From positions 1 to 64,000 of the forward strand of contig NW_026647653.1 of NCBI RefSeq assembly GCF_950295315.1: 64,000 nt of DNA, in the 5' to 3' direction. The translations under genes and the position numbers were made by a program. The notes beneath the pieces were generated by a model that saw nothing but the letters and a program-made list of their open reading frames with translations, ran no database searches and was not told the DNA's origin. This document shows, in pieces, positions 21,466 to 33,366 of this stretch. The number at the start of each line of letters is the position of its first letter. Within the stretch, counting starts at the first letter, position 1. The DNA is from Erinaceus europaeus. Taxonomy: Eukaryota > Chordata > Mammalia > Eulipotyphla > Erinaceidae.

Positions 21466-24400
21466 AAACTATTTAAACATAACTGTAATATACAAATAAG
21501 TAAAAACATTTACAAATTCAATATGAGTATCTTTAAGTGAAAGATGGGGAAAAATAATGGAAGTCCTGACAACCCAACTATCCTCTAACAAAGCGACGAC
21601 CAAACTGACAGTAAACAGCAGAATTTCTGCGAGTGTTCAAAATTCTAGCATTTTTTTTTTATTTAAAGCAGTGGGATCAAGGCAATGAGTCCCAAATCAG
21701 TCTTTCTACATTAAAAAGAGACAAAAGGGAGAGTCTAATGAGCTTAAACTCATAGCCATGGAGATAATGAGAGCAAGAGATCTTGGTCTGTAAGCAACAA
21801 CTCCCTTTGTTTCACTCTGAATACTCTCATCTGGTTATTAGTTCTTCCTCCTGTAATCCATCAAGTAATGAGGGGCTATAATTTTAAAAGGTGCATCACT
21901 AGAAAGAGCTAGAGCTGAGCCAGTGAAAAGGTGAGAAAATGAGATTGACATCACTAGCACCAAAAGTCTGGAGATATAAAGATTACTTTACAAACAAATT
22001 ACTCTCATATTCACTTATAGCAGAATAAATGAAGAGACCACCTATAAAGTCTTTTTCCCCACGAGTAATGGTATAGAGATTATAAGAAACACATGTTTTA
22101 GGTAGAAAGTAATTCAGTGGAAGTTCCTAGATGCACGGGTTGTTTAAGATGAGACAAGATTCTGCTAAATAAATGATTCATCTACAGTAATGACACTAAT
22201 TCATTATTGAGTTCCAGTTTATATCTATTTTCATTTTTTCCCAATCTGTTGCAGTGCAACTGAAGTGGTAGTTTGTTGCAATGTTGTTCTAAAATGTTGT
22301 TTTAAGGACATAATTTTGCTCAGTTTGTGCCAGGAAAATGCCCAAACATCTTCATTAGAAATAAAGCAAATCTGTTTGTCGGTAGTGGGAACAGCAGGCA
22401 CTATATGCTTTATTGAATAGAAAAGCTTTAACAAACCTTATCTTGTACAATGTTCATTCTGCCTATGTCTGTTTATGTTCTCGAACTTCCTGAAAATGTG
22501 AGTGCCACAACAAAGTAGTATTTAGCGATCCTACTTTCTTGGCCAGGTGGTTGATTATATGGTTTGGCATATTTTTTTGCAGGTGGTATACAAAATCATA
22601 TATACCAGCTGCTCAGCCCACTGAGTAACACTTTGCTAAATGACACAGCCCCAGCCATACATAACAACATATAATGATACTAGAGTGATGTCTTTACTAG
22701 ATTCATTTAGCTCTGAAAAGAATTCTCTAAGAAAGACATTTCCTTGCCTTCATTTCTGCTTCATGCTGGGTAATGTTGGCAAGAATTATTCATGGCACAT
22801 GTGAGCAATTCAAAAAAAAATATTGTAGAGAAACAACAAGGCAGCTTTGCAGAGGTTCGCTATCTACTTGATGACTTGGCACGCTGCCCCTGGTGCTTGG
22901 CACAGCACCCTGGCGGCTGGCACAAGGGATGTTATATATACTTGCCATTGGGCCTCTACTATGCCACTTGCTGTGCTCGATCAATATCGACCAACTGCAT
23001 AAACAACCGGATGAACCTTGTATCTGAGGGATAGCAAATAGCATTTGAATTATTTTACATAAATCTGAAAATGTAATCACGTTTGACATTCCTATTAGTA
23101 TTAGATCGGAGCGTGATGATCATAATTGAGTAACATTAAATTTCGTTTATTGAACAGCAGTCCACTGCCTGCTTTACTGTGACTACGATCTGTGTAATGA
23201 AAGCAGCAGTACAAAAAAAAAAAATTCTCTCGGTTGGTATACTTCCTGGACAGCAGCCAAAGTATTTATTGCTATTTGTGCAATTAATGGCTATATTGAT
23301 TCCCTTTTCCTTGAGTAAATAGTGGATAAGTTGTGCTGTGTTTTCTTAGCTCTTCAAGGTTTGTTTCAGCTGTAATTAATGTGACTATAAGAATAATGCT
23401 CAATTGTTCTTAGTGACTGGTTTTCATGTCTGCAGTATTCACAACTTGCACATTGCTTTCTGGTATGAGATGATTAAATTGATAGTGGCTCTATTGCCAA
23501 AATAGTCCCATATGCTGAAGTATGATTTATTAATGTTCAAAAATCAGAAGGTAAGACTTTACTAGCCAAAAGGCTGTGGTGGTTAATCATCTGTTCTTCC
23601 AGCTAATTCCATAATCCTCAATGTGACAATCAATTCATCATGCTGAAATAGCAAATTCATATAAATCATATTTCCAAGTTCTACATGCAGTCAATAAAAT
23701 ATATTGCACATTTCCCATAAATTATGTGATACAATGTTAATTTATTTTTCAAATTAAAAACTTTAACTACCCTGTGTGTTTATTCATTGTGCCTGTAAAG
23801 TAATGAGTCCCTTGTTGACATATCTTGAAAATCACACCATACGTAGGAAAGAATGTCTGTGACCTTCTGATTTAGGAAGAATTCATAGGATTATTAGATA
23901 TTATGTTTCCTTTACAGTAGCAAATGTACTTATATCTTCCCCTGCTTTGCTCCTATTTCTTACTGTCTAGACTGCAAAGAGATTTCTTAATCTATTTATC
24001 AGCTTTGAGGAACCAGGTTTGAAGAGGACTATTGGATTGTCATCATCTTAATATATATATTTTTTTGCAATTGAAGCATTTAGGATAATCTGTGTGCCCT
24101 TGTGCATGATTTTATTTCTATTTCAGTTCCCACACATCAGAGCAATTTTGTGGGGTTAAAGTGAACAATTGAGAATTCTTTTCCTTCTAACCTTCTTTTC
24201 CAAAATCTATTCAGTGTTTACAGTAACAATTGAAATATAATAATATGGAGTGCTAACCATGATGGTATATCAAATTATACATAATTATGGTTTACTTGTT
24301 TAAGTAACATAATTCTAGAGGGAAGAATTTTTTCTATCTATACTTGGTAAAGAAAAGTCTAAACTCTTAAGATGAAATTTCATGGAAGCTAAGTCAGTCC

Positions 24401-25560
24401 AAATCTACTCTATTTTATGAATCAGGCAAATTATATTCAATTATGCAGCAATTTCAATCTTGAATTCTGTCTATAAAAGGATCTGTATGAATACATCTTC
24501 AACTAAAGTCAGTGTTTAACTAAAAAGGCAGCATTAATAATATTTCATTTAAAGTAAAACAATGTAATAATATAATATAATAATTAATATAATATGATAT
24601 ATTAATTATTAACAATATAATATAATGTTCGGAGTGAACTTCTCCTATTTTTTCAATTCCTGATAAGTCCCATTGTAACAATAGTACTTGCTTCTAATGT
24701 TTTAATCAATTATTGTGTGTCTAAGCATAGCTTATTACTGAAGCTATCAGACACTAATTCATCCACTACAATGTCCTGATAGTCCTTGGGTCTGACATGT
24801 AATTCCTGTTCAAATGAGAAACTGGGACTCAGTTTATGCCAAGATATATTTTGAAGAAACAGTACAGTATCTATCTTATTTGGTTTGAATTTGTTGAAAA
24901 CAAAGAAGGCATTATTTCAGAGTCACATGTCTACCACTGAGAGAACAATTAACGTTTTTTGTGGTGACATGTTGCCATTCAACAAACTGCCTCTCTTGAT
25001 ATGTAATTAGTGATATTTATATATTGAGAAATAGTGTTTGTTTCTGGAGAAAAGTGTTCTCAAAGATAAATTTCTATTAAGTCTCAGAATCATTGCACTA
25101 CAAGGATAACAGCTCAGTTAATTTCTATCCTGTATATAAAAATTGACCAAAATAAAAAAAATTAGGGACAATAGTCAGGAATAAACTGAAAGAACAGTCC
25201 AGTTCCATGTTTGGATACACTGAAATATGGACACAAACCTTCTGCTATTAGCAAAAAGTTGAAGATGATATATTTCAGTCTGAGACGTAGTAGAAACTGA
25301 TTCACAGAATCACTGACAGCTAGTGGAGGCTATAGGCATGGCTCCTTAACACAGAAGGGGTTAACGATAACACTACATGTTTTAGGCAGTCTTAGAGCTG
25401 CCATGGAGCAATCTTCTTTCGTTCACAGATTCTTGCTCTTCTAGGCAGACATAGTTTCCATAAATATGTTTCCCTATGGTTATTGATAGGAAAAGTTAGC
25501 TGTGCATATCTGCATGTAATTCTCTCTGAATCAAAACATGTCAGTGACCCCTAATGATAC
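21466..25560. other. 4.1 kb without young retroelements; candidate conserved non-coding block
   Basis: This is the longest interval in the window in which I find no SINE or L1 end. Most of it is AT-rich but complex. A GC-richer island at about 22,840-23,010 stands out. Homeodomain-type cores occur nearby (CAATTAATGG about 23,281, TGTAATTAATG about 23,371). AT-only low complexity lies at about 24,540-24,625. No splice-consistent exon could be supported. Absence of insertions can reflect selection or chance. Confidence 0.5.
22875..22937 (+). repeat. Three-unit 21-bp tandem repeat with TGGCAC cores
   Basis: Units start at 22,875, 22,896 and 22,917 (CTTGGCAC, CTTGGCAC, C-TGGCAC). Units one and two share about two thirds of their bases, including the CCCTGG near the end. 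The repeated TTGGC is the half-site recognised by nuclear factor I proteins, and 21 bp is two helical turns. Function is inference. Confidence 0.6.
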
Positions 25561-25573
25561 AGATGCTAAATTT

Positions 25574-25790
25574 TAAGAGGGATGTTTTCTAATATTTTTT
25601 TCTTGGATAGAGACAGCCAGAAATCGAGAGGGAATGGGGTGACAGAGAGGGAGAGAAACAGAGAGACACCTACAATACTGCTTTCCCACTTGCAAACTTT
25701 CCCCCTGCAAGTGGAAACCAGGGGCTCAAACCTAGGTCCTTGCTCATTGTAACATGTGTGCTCAAAAGGTGCACCACCACCCTGCCCCCA
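25574..25790 (-). mobile_element. SINE B
   Basis: The plus strand shows the tail side first (TTGGATAGAGACAGCCAGAAAT), then GGGGCTCAAACCTAGGTCC and the head complement GGTGCACCACCACCCTGCCC. The flanking repeat AGATGC(T/C)AAATTT lies at 25,561-25,573 and 25,791-25,803. Confidence 0.9.
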
Positions 25791-25959
25791 GATGCCAAAT
25801 TTGAGTTTCAATCACAGCACAAAGGAGGTGTAGGAAATGGAGCTACATCAGAGCCAAGGTCCTATAATTTACTAGAAATAGATTAATATTACTCTAAAAT
25901 AGATTGTGACTAAAATAGATTGTAAAATATAATGTGGATATTATAATCTCTAGAGTAGC

Positions 25960-26650
25960 CACTATAAGTCAAACTTGCATAGGTTTAAAATCAACAGAAA
26001 AGTAAGCTGTTACAGTAAAACTATTAAATACAAAATAAGGCAGCAAAGAAGCCCCAGAGGAAAAGCAAAAACAAAAGATTAAAAAGAAATACTGAAATGG
26101 TAGATATAAATTCAAAAATATAAATTAAATAAAAAGGTAAATATTGTCAGCCTAGATAAAATGTCAGCATGATATTTGCAAGTTACACATTATAGGTTTA
26201 AAATTATAAATAAACTTAAAATATGACAAATAATATATGTATATATTTATGTATGCATATATAACACAAAGAAAATTGGTAGAAGTGGAGTGGCTGTGTT
26301 ATTATAACATAAAATATGACAAGAACTAATATTAGAAACAAGAGTGGTATGATAAATATAATTGCAAGTGAACAAACCCACATAGAGGACAAAAATGTTA
26401 ACATACTGAAAACAGAGTCCAAAATAGTCTAAGCAAAAACTGATCAAAGTGAAAGTAGAAGCATTAAATCCCTCAGTAATCTTGAGTTCAATTCTTTACT
26501 AAAAAACAGTGTGTGTATGTATACGTATATATAGCAATCAGGTAAAAATCAGCACAAATATAGAACACTTAGATAACATTATTAGATTAAAAACCTGAAA
26601 AAAATCTATATTTCCAAAGCAAATCATCTAAAAACTGCTGGCTCTAAATT
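25960..26650 (+). mobile_element. Ancient L1 ORF2 fragment
   Basis: Distant but ordered similarity to the endonuclease-to-RT part of L1 ORF2. Pieces include GTAGAAGTGGAGTGGCTGTG, AACTGATCAAAGTGAAAG and TATAGAACACTTAGATAAC. Heavily mutated, and interrupted by TG/TA low complexity near 26,505-26,530. Confidence 0.55.
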
Positions 26651-26959
26651 CTCATATTTGCATAAAAAATATTCTTCTTAATGAATTTCATGCTAGCTTG
26701 CTGGCCTAATAAATGTCTTTTCTTCCCTATAATTAAGTATTTGAACCTCAATTTCAAAGACAAATCAACTAAAGTTATATATATCAACCAATGTTTAGTA
26801 GAAATTAAAACTTTGAAAAGAAAAACAGGCAACCCTTTCATATTCCTACTGGTTTCACCTATATTAGGCTTCCATCTTTTTTTTTCCCCTGAGGGTATGA
26901 ACTTCCTATTACTTCTCATATTCCTGTGAGGCCACAGGAATCTATTTAAATTCCAGTCT
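26651..26959. other. Single-copy spacer
   Basis: An open frame of about 80 codons exists on each strand but has low-complexity, AT-driven composition. No gene called. Confidence 0.45.
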
Positions 26960-27335
26960 CCATTTCTTGTTTAAATATGATGTCTGATTCCCTAGAGTCA
27001 ACATAATATAAACCAAATCCCATAGCCTTGTCATCAAGATCCTCTATTATCTGCCCGAAGTCACTATACTTCTCTTTCAGCATGATATTGTATCTCAGAT
27101 CTTGAAGGTCTCTCTTACCCAAGCATGTCATTCTTGTTTGTATTCATAAATTTTCCCCTGGAAGAAGTACTTTTATACTGATAACATGTGAGAAGGCAAT
27201 ATTGGGCAGATAATACTATTGCTTAACTCTTACTTCAATTGTCAGCTTCTCTATGAAGCTATTCCCATACCAACATTCCTCCGAAATCAGCACTGACTTA
27301 TATACTATCATTTAAAAGTACTTGGTCTACTCCTC
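26960..27335 (+). mobile_element. L2 fragment (ancient LINE)
   Basis: Ordered similarity to the L2 3-prime half: an AAGATCCTCTATTATCTGCCC piece, then CAAGCATGTCATTCTTGTTT, then TCAGCTTCTCTATGAAGCTA and ATACTATCATTTAAAAGTAC. It matches my memory of the mammal-wide L2 consensus but was not searched. Confidence 0.6.
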
Positions 27336-27344
27336 TTATAAGAG

Positions 27345-27620
27345 TTGTCCTACCCCACTACGGAAAGATAGAAACAGGCTGGAATATGAATGGACCTGCC
27401 AACATCCATGTCCAGCAGTGAAACAGTTACAGCAGACCTTCCACATTCTGCACCCCCTAAATAAGTTTGGTCCATACTCCCAGAGGGATAAAGAATAGGG
27501 AAGCTTCCAATGGAGGGCTGGGATACGGAACTCTGATGATGAGAACTGCATGGAATTGTATCCCTGTTATCTTACAATCTTGTTAATAATTACTATATCA
27601 CTAATTTAAAAAGAATAATA
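27345..27620 (+). mobile_element. L1 3-prime UTR end, older subfamily
   Basis: CTACCCCACTACGGAAAG, GGTCCATACTCCCAGAGG, then the CTGTTATCTTACAATCTTG terminal variant. It lies between two L2 pieces. Confidence 0.85.
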
Positions 27621-27974
27621 GTAAAAAAAGACGTGCATCCCATATTCATTCCTCCTTTTTTTTTTTTTTTTTGCAGAGGTGAATTATAGTTTTCCACCAG
27701 GTTTTCATGATACTTGGTTATGATAATTTAGTCTGGCCAGTGAAATCTGAGTGGAATTAATTAACATGTGTACTTCCTCAGCAAAATCTTTTCATTCAAA
27801 AATAGTTCACAGAGATGATGTTCCCTTAATCAGAGCTCAATGTCTCCTTTAGCTTTGGTGGGAACGAGTTACCCAATATAGATGAGAATGAGATCTCAAT
27901 ATAGAATTTACAAACCACTAAAATTTGGAGTCATTTGTTATGATGGAGGCTATTCTTACTACAATATTCTGCTT
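27621..27974. other. Spacer with T18 run
   Basis: A long T run at about 27,656-27,673 may be the tail of an unrecognised minus-strand insertion. The rest is unassigned. Confidence 0.45.
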
Positions 27975-28130
27975 TATTGATCTGTCTATATGGCTGTCTC
28001 CACTGCACCATATGAGCTTCAGCCTATTAGATATTGCTATTTACCCTTCTAACCTCAGTGTCTAGCACTTTGTTCAGCTCATAGATGCACCTAACATTTC
28101 TTGTCTAAATAGACAAATATATGAATGAGG
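27975..28130 (+). mobile_element. L2 3-prime end, continuation
   Basis: CTGTCTCCACTGCACCATAT, CTCAGTGTCTAGCACTTTGT and ATAGACAAATATATGAATGA resemble the terminal part of L2. With 26,960-27,335 it appears to be one L2 copy split by later insertions. Confidence 0.5.
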
Positions 28131-30177
28131 GTCTTAGGGATTAGAGATACTCCAGTCATTATTGCTCTATTCAATTATGTGGAGTCATTTTTGACTGCAT
28201 GACATATTTGCTTATTTATTCATATATATACATATATATATATATATATAAATTTGTTCATCAAGTGATTTGTTGGGTTAATGATTTGGTCATTTCTTGA
28301 AGAGACAATGATTTAACCTACTAGAGTTCAAAGCCACTGATGTCTCCTGAATTTAGATTAGATAAGTATTGCACCTTTCTAGTATGTGTTTCACCATTTT
28401 GTTTATGGAGTGTGAAATATATAGCCTTGTGCTGTTTCTGCACCCTTCATCCATGCATAGCCAACAATATATTGTACGCCCCATTTCTGCTAACCTTGGC
28501 AAATTAGCAAAGGTATTTGTGTAATCAGGCAGTTGAGTGTTTGCGTAGTTTATCACTTTTTATGAAAAGGGAAATGTGTTAAGGAGGATTAAACAGCAGA
28601 ATAAGTATCTGTGGCTTATATTTAGAATGCTGTTGTAGTAAATTGAGAAAAGAAACAAAAGAGATGTGAAGCACTTTCTTAAAATATTCAATTTCATTAT
28701 TAAGGTGATATGAGAAAACCACACATATACAGTTAGGATTTTTTTTGTTCCTTTCAGTGAGAGAAAAGTTGTTTTTTCCTTTTGTCTCTCATATCTGAGT
28801 ACATTAGCCCACCTTTAATTCCATGTGACTAGTTACCTTATTTTTAGCTAAGACTGCAGTCCTTTGAGAACAATGTTGACAGCTTTGAGTTGACAAAGAA
28901 TCGTTATAATCAGTGTTGAAGATATGAAATGACAATGAGAAAGAATTCATGTTTACAGTAACAGAGACCACACACTGAGATAGTTTACATTAGGAACCCA
29001 GCAGGTGTAGAATGCAAAACTGAATCACAGTAGTGGATTTGAGGACCTTATGATATGAAAAGGTCATTTTTGCTCAAGTACCTGTCTACTGTGTGAAAAT
29101 AAGATAGTTATATCAAATTCTACAGAAGTCACCAAATGTATATACATAGACCCAAGCTTTTCACAGTGTCTGTAAATTTATATCATAAACCTTTATGTCA
29201 ATAGCATTTGTGTGCTAGAAACAAAAGAAAATGATTGCAAGCATTGCTGGTGCATTATGCATGTTCAGAAATTAAAGAATGCTCTACAAGTGATAGAATA
29301 AAACCATTCTAAAGTTATTTCCTTATTAAAGAATGGACTGAACTGTAGCCATGAAGGTGTGACAAAATCTTCAAAAGAAAGTAAAATTGTATGTTTAATT
29401 GGCATGAGCTCACTATGGCTACTAGGATTACTAAACACAATGGCATCATTTCAATTTAATTTTTCCTACATGGCATTGGAAGGTGGGTGTGCAAGTTATG
29501 TTAGATAAGTTGTCCAGGAAAAAAAAACCTCAGTAAATGAATTTTCATTCTTAGAGTTTCCTTATCTGTCTCTGCTTTAAAAGTGCTTGACAGTTTAGTA
29601 ATATTTCTCTTCCTTGTCTTTCACTCATTTATTCTTCATCAATGATTTATACAACACCTGTTCTAACCAGGCACAAGAGAATCGTGAAGGTGTAGCGTGT
29701 AGTGTGTGAGCTTTCCTTTTGAGGCACTGACAGTAATGGAAGAGATGAGCATATAAATGGAACTATAGAAATGTCATTAGAGACACTGAAGACACAAAAA
29801 TCAACTCTTTTTGCAGGTACTGACAAGTACTGGTTTTTGAGTTGAGGTGTCTCCCTGTCCCTTTCAACCACCCCCGTGCATACTTGTTCCTTTGGTAAAG
29901 AAATAGCAGTTTCTGGAAGAGAAAATAACATAAAAATTTCTTAATGAAAGCAGTAAGTATCTTACTGAGAAGGATTTCCATTGCATGTGTGAGAACTGGC
30001 TGAGTGCAAACAGAAACATGGACCAAATCCAGATGACTATATGCTGAAGACTTTGAGTTTGATCCTATGTAAAGATGTGCCAGAGGCAGGTCCTAAGCAG
30101 GAAACCAGTATTAACAACTTTATCTTTGTAAGTGTTTGGACGCTTTGTCAGAAGAAATTCAAAACTACACTTAGATT
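28131..30177. other. 2 kb mostly single-copy sequence
   Basis: Contains a short (AT)n run at about 28,226-28,250. Positions 29,640-29,790 (TATACAACACCTGTTCTAACC...) loosely resemble an old L2/MIR-type element, not firmly. No coding or RNA gene seen. Confidence 0.45.
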
Positions 30178-30335
30178 GCTAAGGGCCAGGAAGATATTCA
30201 ATATATTAGAATACCTCAGACTTGCGTGTCTGAGGCCACAGGTTTAATACGTGGCATTACCTTATGTCAGAGCTGACGAGTGTGCTGGTTATCTCTCATC
30301 TCTCTTCATAAATAAAAAAAAGAAACAAAACTAAT
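30178..30335 (+). mobile_element. SINE C
   Basis: GGGCCAGGAAGATATTCAAT, CTGAGGCCACAGGTTTAATA, TATGTCAGAGCTGACGAGTG, CTCATCTCTCTTCATAAATA and an A-rich tail. Confidence 0.75.
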
Positions 30336-30357
30336 AGATATTTAATAAAAGAAAGAT

Positions 30358-30510
30358 CGGGCCAGCAACCTAGGAGTCTGCTCACTTTGCCATGCCTGTA
30401 TCACAGGCTGGATCCTAGCCAACACCGCACTGGCATAAAAGTAGATGCTGCCATGTCTTCTTTTTTTCTCCTCTGTCTCTGTCTTACTATTTGGAATAAG
30501 TCAGTCCATA
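30358..30510 (+). mobile_element. SINE E
   Basis: CGGGCCAGCAACCTAGGAGT, CTGCTCACTTTGCCATGCC, GGCTGGATCCTAGCC, GATGCTGCCATGTCTTC and CTCTGTCTCTGTC, in E-family order. No clear A-tail. Confidence 0.65.
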
Positions 30511-30629
30511 GTTGTAAATCCCTAGCAATGATAAAAAATAATCATCTTAATTGCTGGTTTTTGTGGAAACAAACTTTTAATCTTAGTTCAAATATGAGAA
30601 ACATCCAGAGAGATAACCCCATAGGGTTT

Positions 30630-30770
30630 TAAACCTGTGCTGGGCACAAGGCAGCTTTGCATACTGGAGCCACATAGGTAACGCCATGCCACCAGGGGAA
30701 GTTCCTGTATTCTGTCACTTTCCCCTTGCTGTACCACTCACACTGCCTCTCACAAAGGAAAAAGAAAACC
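30630..30770 (+). mobile_element. Possible SINE fragment
   Basis: CTGTGCTGGGCACAAGGCAG...GCTGTACCACTCACACTGCC followed by an A-rich stretch has SINE-like layout. It does not match the other families clearly. Confidence 0.35.
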
Positions 30771-31379
30771 TAGGAGAATGAAAATTACTTGTGTACGTGG
30801 TTGAGCATCTGGAAAATTTAATACAATAAATAAATAATATGAACATCAAAAGTCAGAATACAATAGAGTGAGATGGTATTCATGTGTAGGGTGAGTCCCA
30901 AGAAGGACATCAGAGTTCAAGTAGAGTGGAAAATGTGCTCACAAATGGGTGTGATCTGGGATGCTGGGACCTAAACAGTGTTACCAAATCCCTTCTAACC
31001 AGATAATGCAAGTGTGAACCCAAGAATATTAGTAAGAACCTCCACTGATGAAATATGATGGCATTTAAACAAGTAACACTGATAATAATTTACTCTTTGA
31101 TTCAAAGAGGAAACTGGGATCACATACCTGAATGAATGAATGAACGAATGAATGAATGAATGAATGAATTGCTGATGAGTGTGATTATTTATATAGCTCA
31201 TTAACCTACCACTTGTATAGATTCCCTACAATTACTATGAACTACCCAAGGGGGGAAAAAAACTCATCTCACAAAAAAGTCTGGAAGGCAGCACAATATT
31301 CAGGTGCTCATAGTAAATTCATGAGTGAAAAGAAAAAAAAAAATCATTCTCAACCTCATGAAATACAATGAGCAAAAAT
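30771..31379. other. Single-copy spacer
   Basis: About 600 bp with no repeat except the GAAT microsatellite listed separately. Confidence 0.5.
31128..31170 (+). repeat. (GAAT)n microsatellite
   Basis: About ten GAAT units with one GAAC variant. Confidence 0.95.
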
Positions 31380-31391
31380 ATCCTATCTCTT

Positions 31392-31675
31392 TTTTTTTAT
31401 TTTTTAAAAATATTTATTTATTAATTCCCTTTCGTTGCCCTTGTTGTTTTTTATTGTTGCAGTTGTTGATGTTGTCGTTGTTGGATAGGACAGAGAAATG
31501 GAGGAGGGGAAGACAGAGAGGGGGAGAGAAAGTTAGACACCTGCAGACCTGCTTCACCTCCTGTGAAGCAACTCCCCTGCACATGGAGAGCCAGGGGCCC
31601 GAACCAGGATCCTTATGCAGGTCCTTGTGCTTTGCTCCACCTGCACTTAACCCACTGAGCTACAGCCCGACTCCC
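31392..31675 (-). mobile_element. SINE A
   Basis: Complete minus-strand copy ending in the head complement GCTACAGCCCGACTCCC. The 12-bp direct repeat ATCCTATCTCTT lies at 31,380-31,391 and 31,676-31,687. Confidence 0.95.
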
Positions 31676-31687
31676 ATCCTATCTCTT

Positions 31688-31944
31688 CTATGATATTCTG
31701 CCAAAAATGTATACGCTAATTCTTATCATGTGCACACTGAATGCAACTAATTGAACATTCTTATCTCCTGCAGTCTTTAAAAGTGCTAGAGTCATGAAAG
31801 TCAGTGGAAGACTGAATAATATCCAATGAAACAGACTAAAGAGATGGAGGAAGTAAGCAATTTGTGCGGTTCTGAAATGCAGTTTTCTTTTGCTTCCATA
31901 ATGAACTGCCACTAGTGGTAGTTTACAGCATCTTTTATTTTCTT
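31688..31944. other. Single-copy spacer
   Basis: No recognised feature. Confidence 0.5.
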
Positions 31945-32018
31945 TTTAATAATATTTAACTTATTTTTTTGTTATTTATTGAGAAAGGCAGAGAGAAAGT
32001 TAGAAGGGAGGAGAGACA
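31945..32018 (-). mobile_element. SINE tail fragment
   Basis: TTATTTATTGAGAAAGGCAG followed by GAGAGAAAG and GGAGAGACAGA resembles the tail side of a minus-strand SINE, cut off at the following L1 end. Confidence 0.5.
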
Positions 32019-32019
32019 G

Positions 32020-32480
32020 ACCCCAAATCTCATCTGTTATATTCTTACTTTTAGGTTCCTGATTATTAAACAATTTGGTCTGCTTTATATAGATTAATGT
32101 TTTTCAGCCACTAAGTTGCAGATGTTACCATGATGCCGACTTGACTTCCTTGAGAAGACAACCTCACCAATGTGTCCGGGAACCCCACCTCCTCAGAGTC
32201 ATGCCTCACTAAGGAAAGACACAAATAGGCTGAGAGTATGGATCGACCTGTCTATGGCCATGACCAGAGGAGAAGCAATTACAGAAGCCAGACCTTCCAC
32301 TTTCTGCACCCCATATAGATCTTTGGTCCATACTCCCAGAGAGATAAATAGGGAAACTTCCAATGGAGGGGATGTGATACAGAAACCTGGTGCTGGGAAT
32401 TGTATGGATTCTATCCCTCTTTCCCCACAACCTTGTCAATCATTATTAAATCACTAATAAAAAAATTAAAATTAACAATA
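32020..32480 (+). mobile_element. L1 3-prime UTR end, older subfamily
   Basis: From CCCCAAATCTCATCTGTTAT through CACTAAGTTGCAGATGTTAC to the CAATCATTATTAAATCACTAAT terminus and A-rich tail. It shares the TTGCAGATG variant with the 19,896 copy. Confidence 0.87.
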
Positions 32481-33310
32481 AAATAGGAAACTGGAGGATT
32501 TTTGCTCAGAGTACATCATTACATGAACTGACAAAAAGTAAAGGCAGTTAACAATTTTAAGTAAATACCTCTGCCATTGAATAACTCTGGTTAAATATTC
32601 AGTTTTCTAAGGGATACTCAAAAATTATTCATTTTTTGAAAAAAACAGTTTCTTAGGTCAGATTTATCTAACTTTTTTTTTGTCATAGGGGCTTAAGTAT
32701 CATGAACTAGTTAAACTGGGGACAAACATCACTTACTTTTATTTTTATAAAATCTTGTTTACATTTTAAATAACTTTTGTCCAGAAAGAATTATTGTTAC
32801 TAGTAAGAATAACTGTAATCATTAATGCTTCCCTCCTACATTTGGATTTCAAAGAAAATGCTCTACAGCAATTGGTGCACATTGCATCCAATACTTAAAA
32901 CACAAAATTTTCATCAGAAAGTAAACTGAATCTGCAACTAAGCTTTTGTATTTTATTATTTGATATTTTTCCCATAATAGAAAACCATATACTTTTTATG
33001 ATAGCTTGTCTTTCCATTTTTGTCTTTTACAGCTTTTGCCAACTATTTACAATGGAAATTCATTTACGGGCAAAATAGGAAGTTTCGCTAGTTTCAATTT
33101 TCACTGCATTTTGCCAACCAAAACAGAAATCAGGTCAAAAATCCCAGAAGAGTAAAGTAATTAGCCTGAATATCACATTGAATCAGTTTTGCTAATACAG
33201 GTACCCTGTAAATAATGCATGATTTCTTTAAATAGATCAGACAAATAATGAGTACAACAGAATACCATTCATTTATGGCATCTAAGTTGATGATTTCATT
33301 GGAAGAGTAT

Positions 33311-33312
<2 letters not shown>

Positions 33313-33364
<52 letters not shown>
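33313..33364 (+). repeat. (GT)n microsatellite
   Basis: About 26 uninterrupted GT units, so likely polymorphic. Confidence 0.97.

Positions 33365-33366
<2 letters not shown>

Noticed and set aside
22792..23034. 80-codon frame over the GC-rich island (possible exon)
   Set aside because: A TTTGCAG acceptor-like site and a downstream GTATCT exist, but the pyrimidine tract is poor, no domain is recognisable, and the tandem motif explains part of the composition. Kept only as a regulatory candidate.
31128..31170. CRISPR-like short direct repeats
   Set aside because: It is a simple GAAT microsatellite with no spacers, and the DNA is mammalian.
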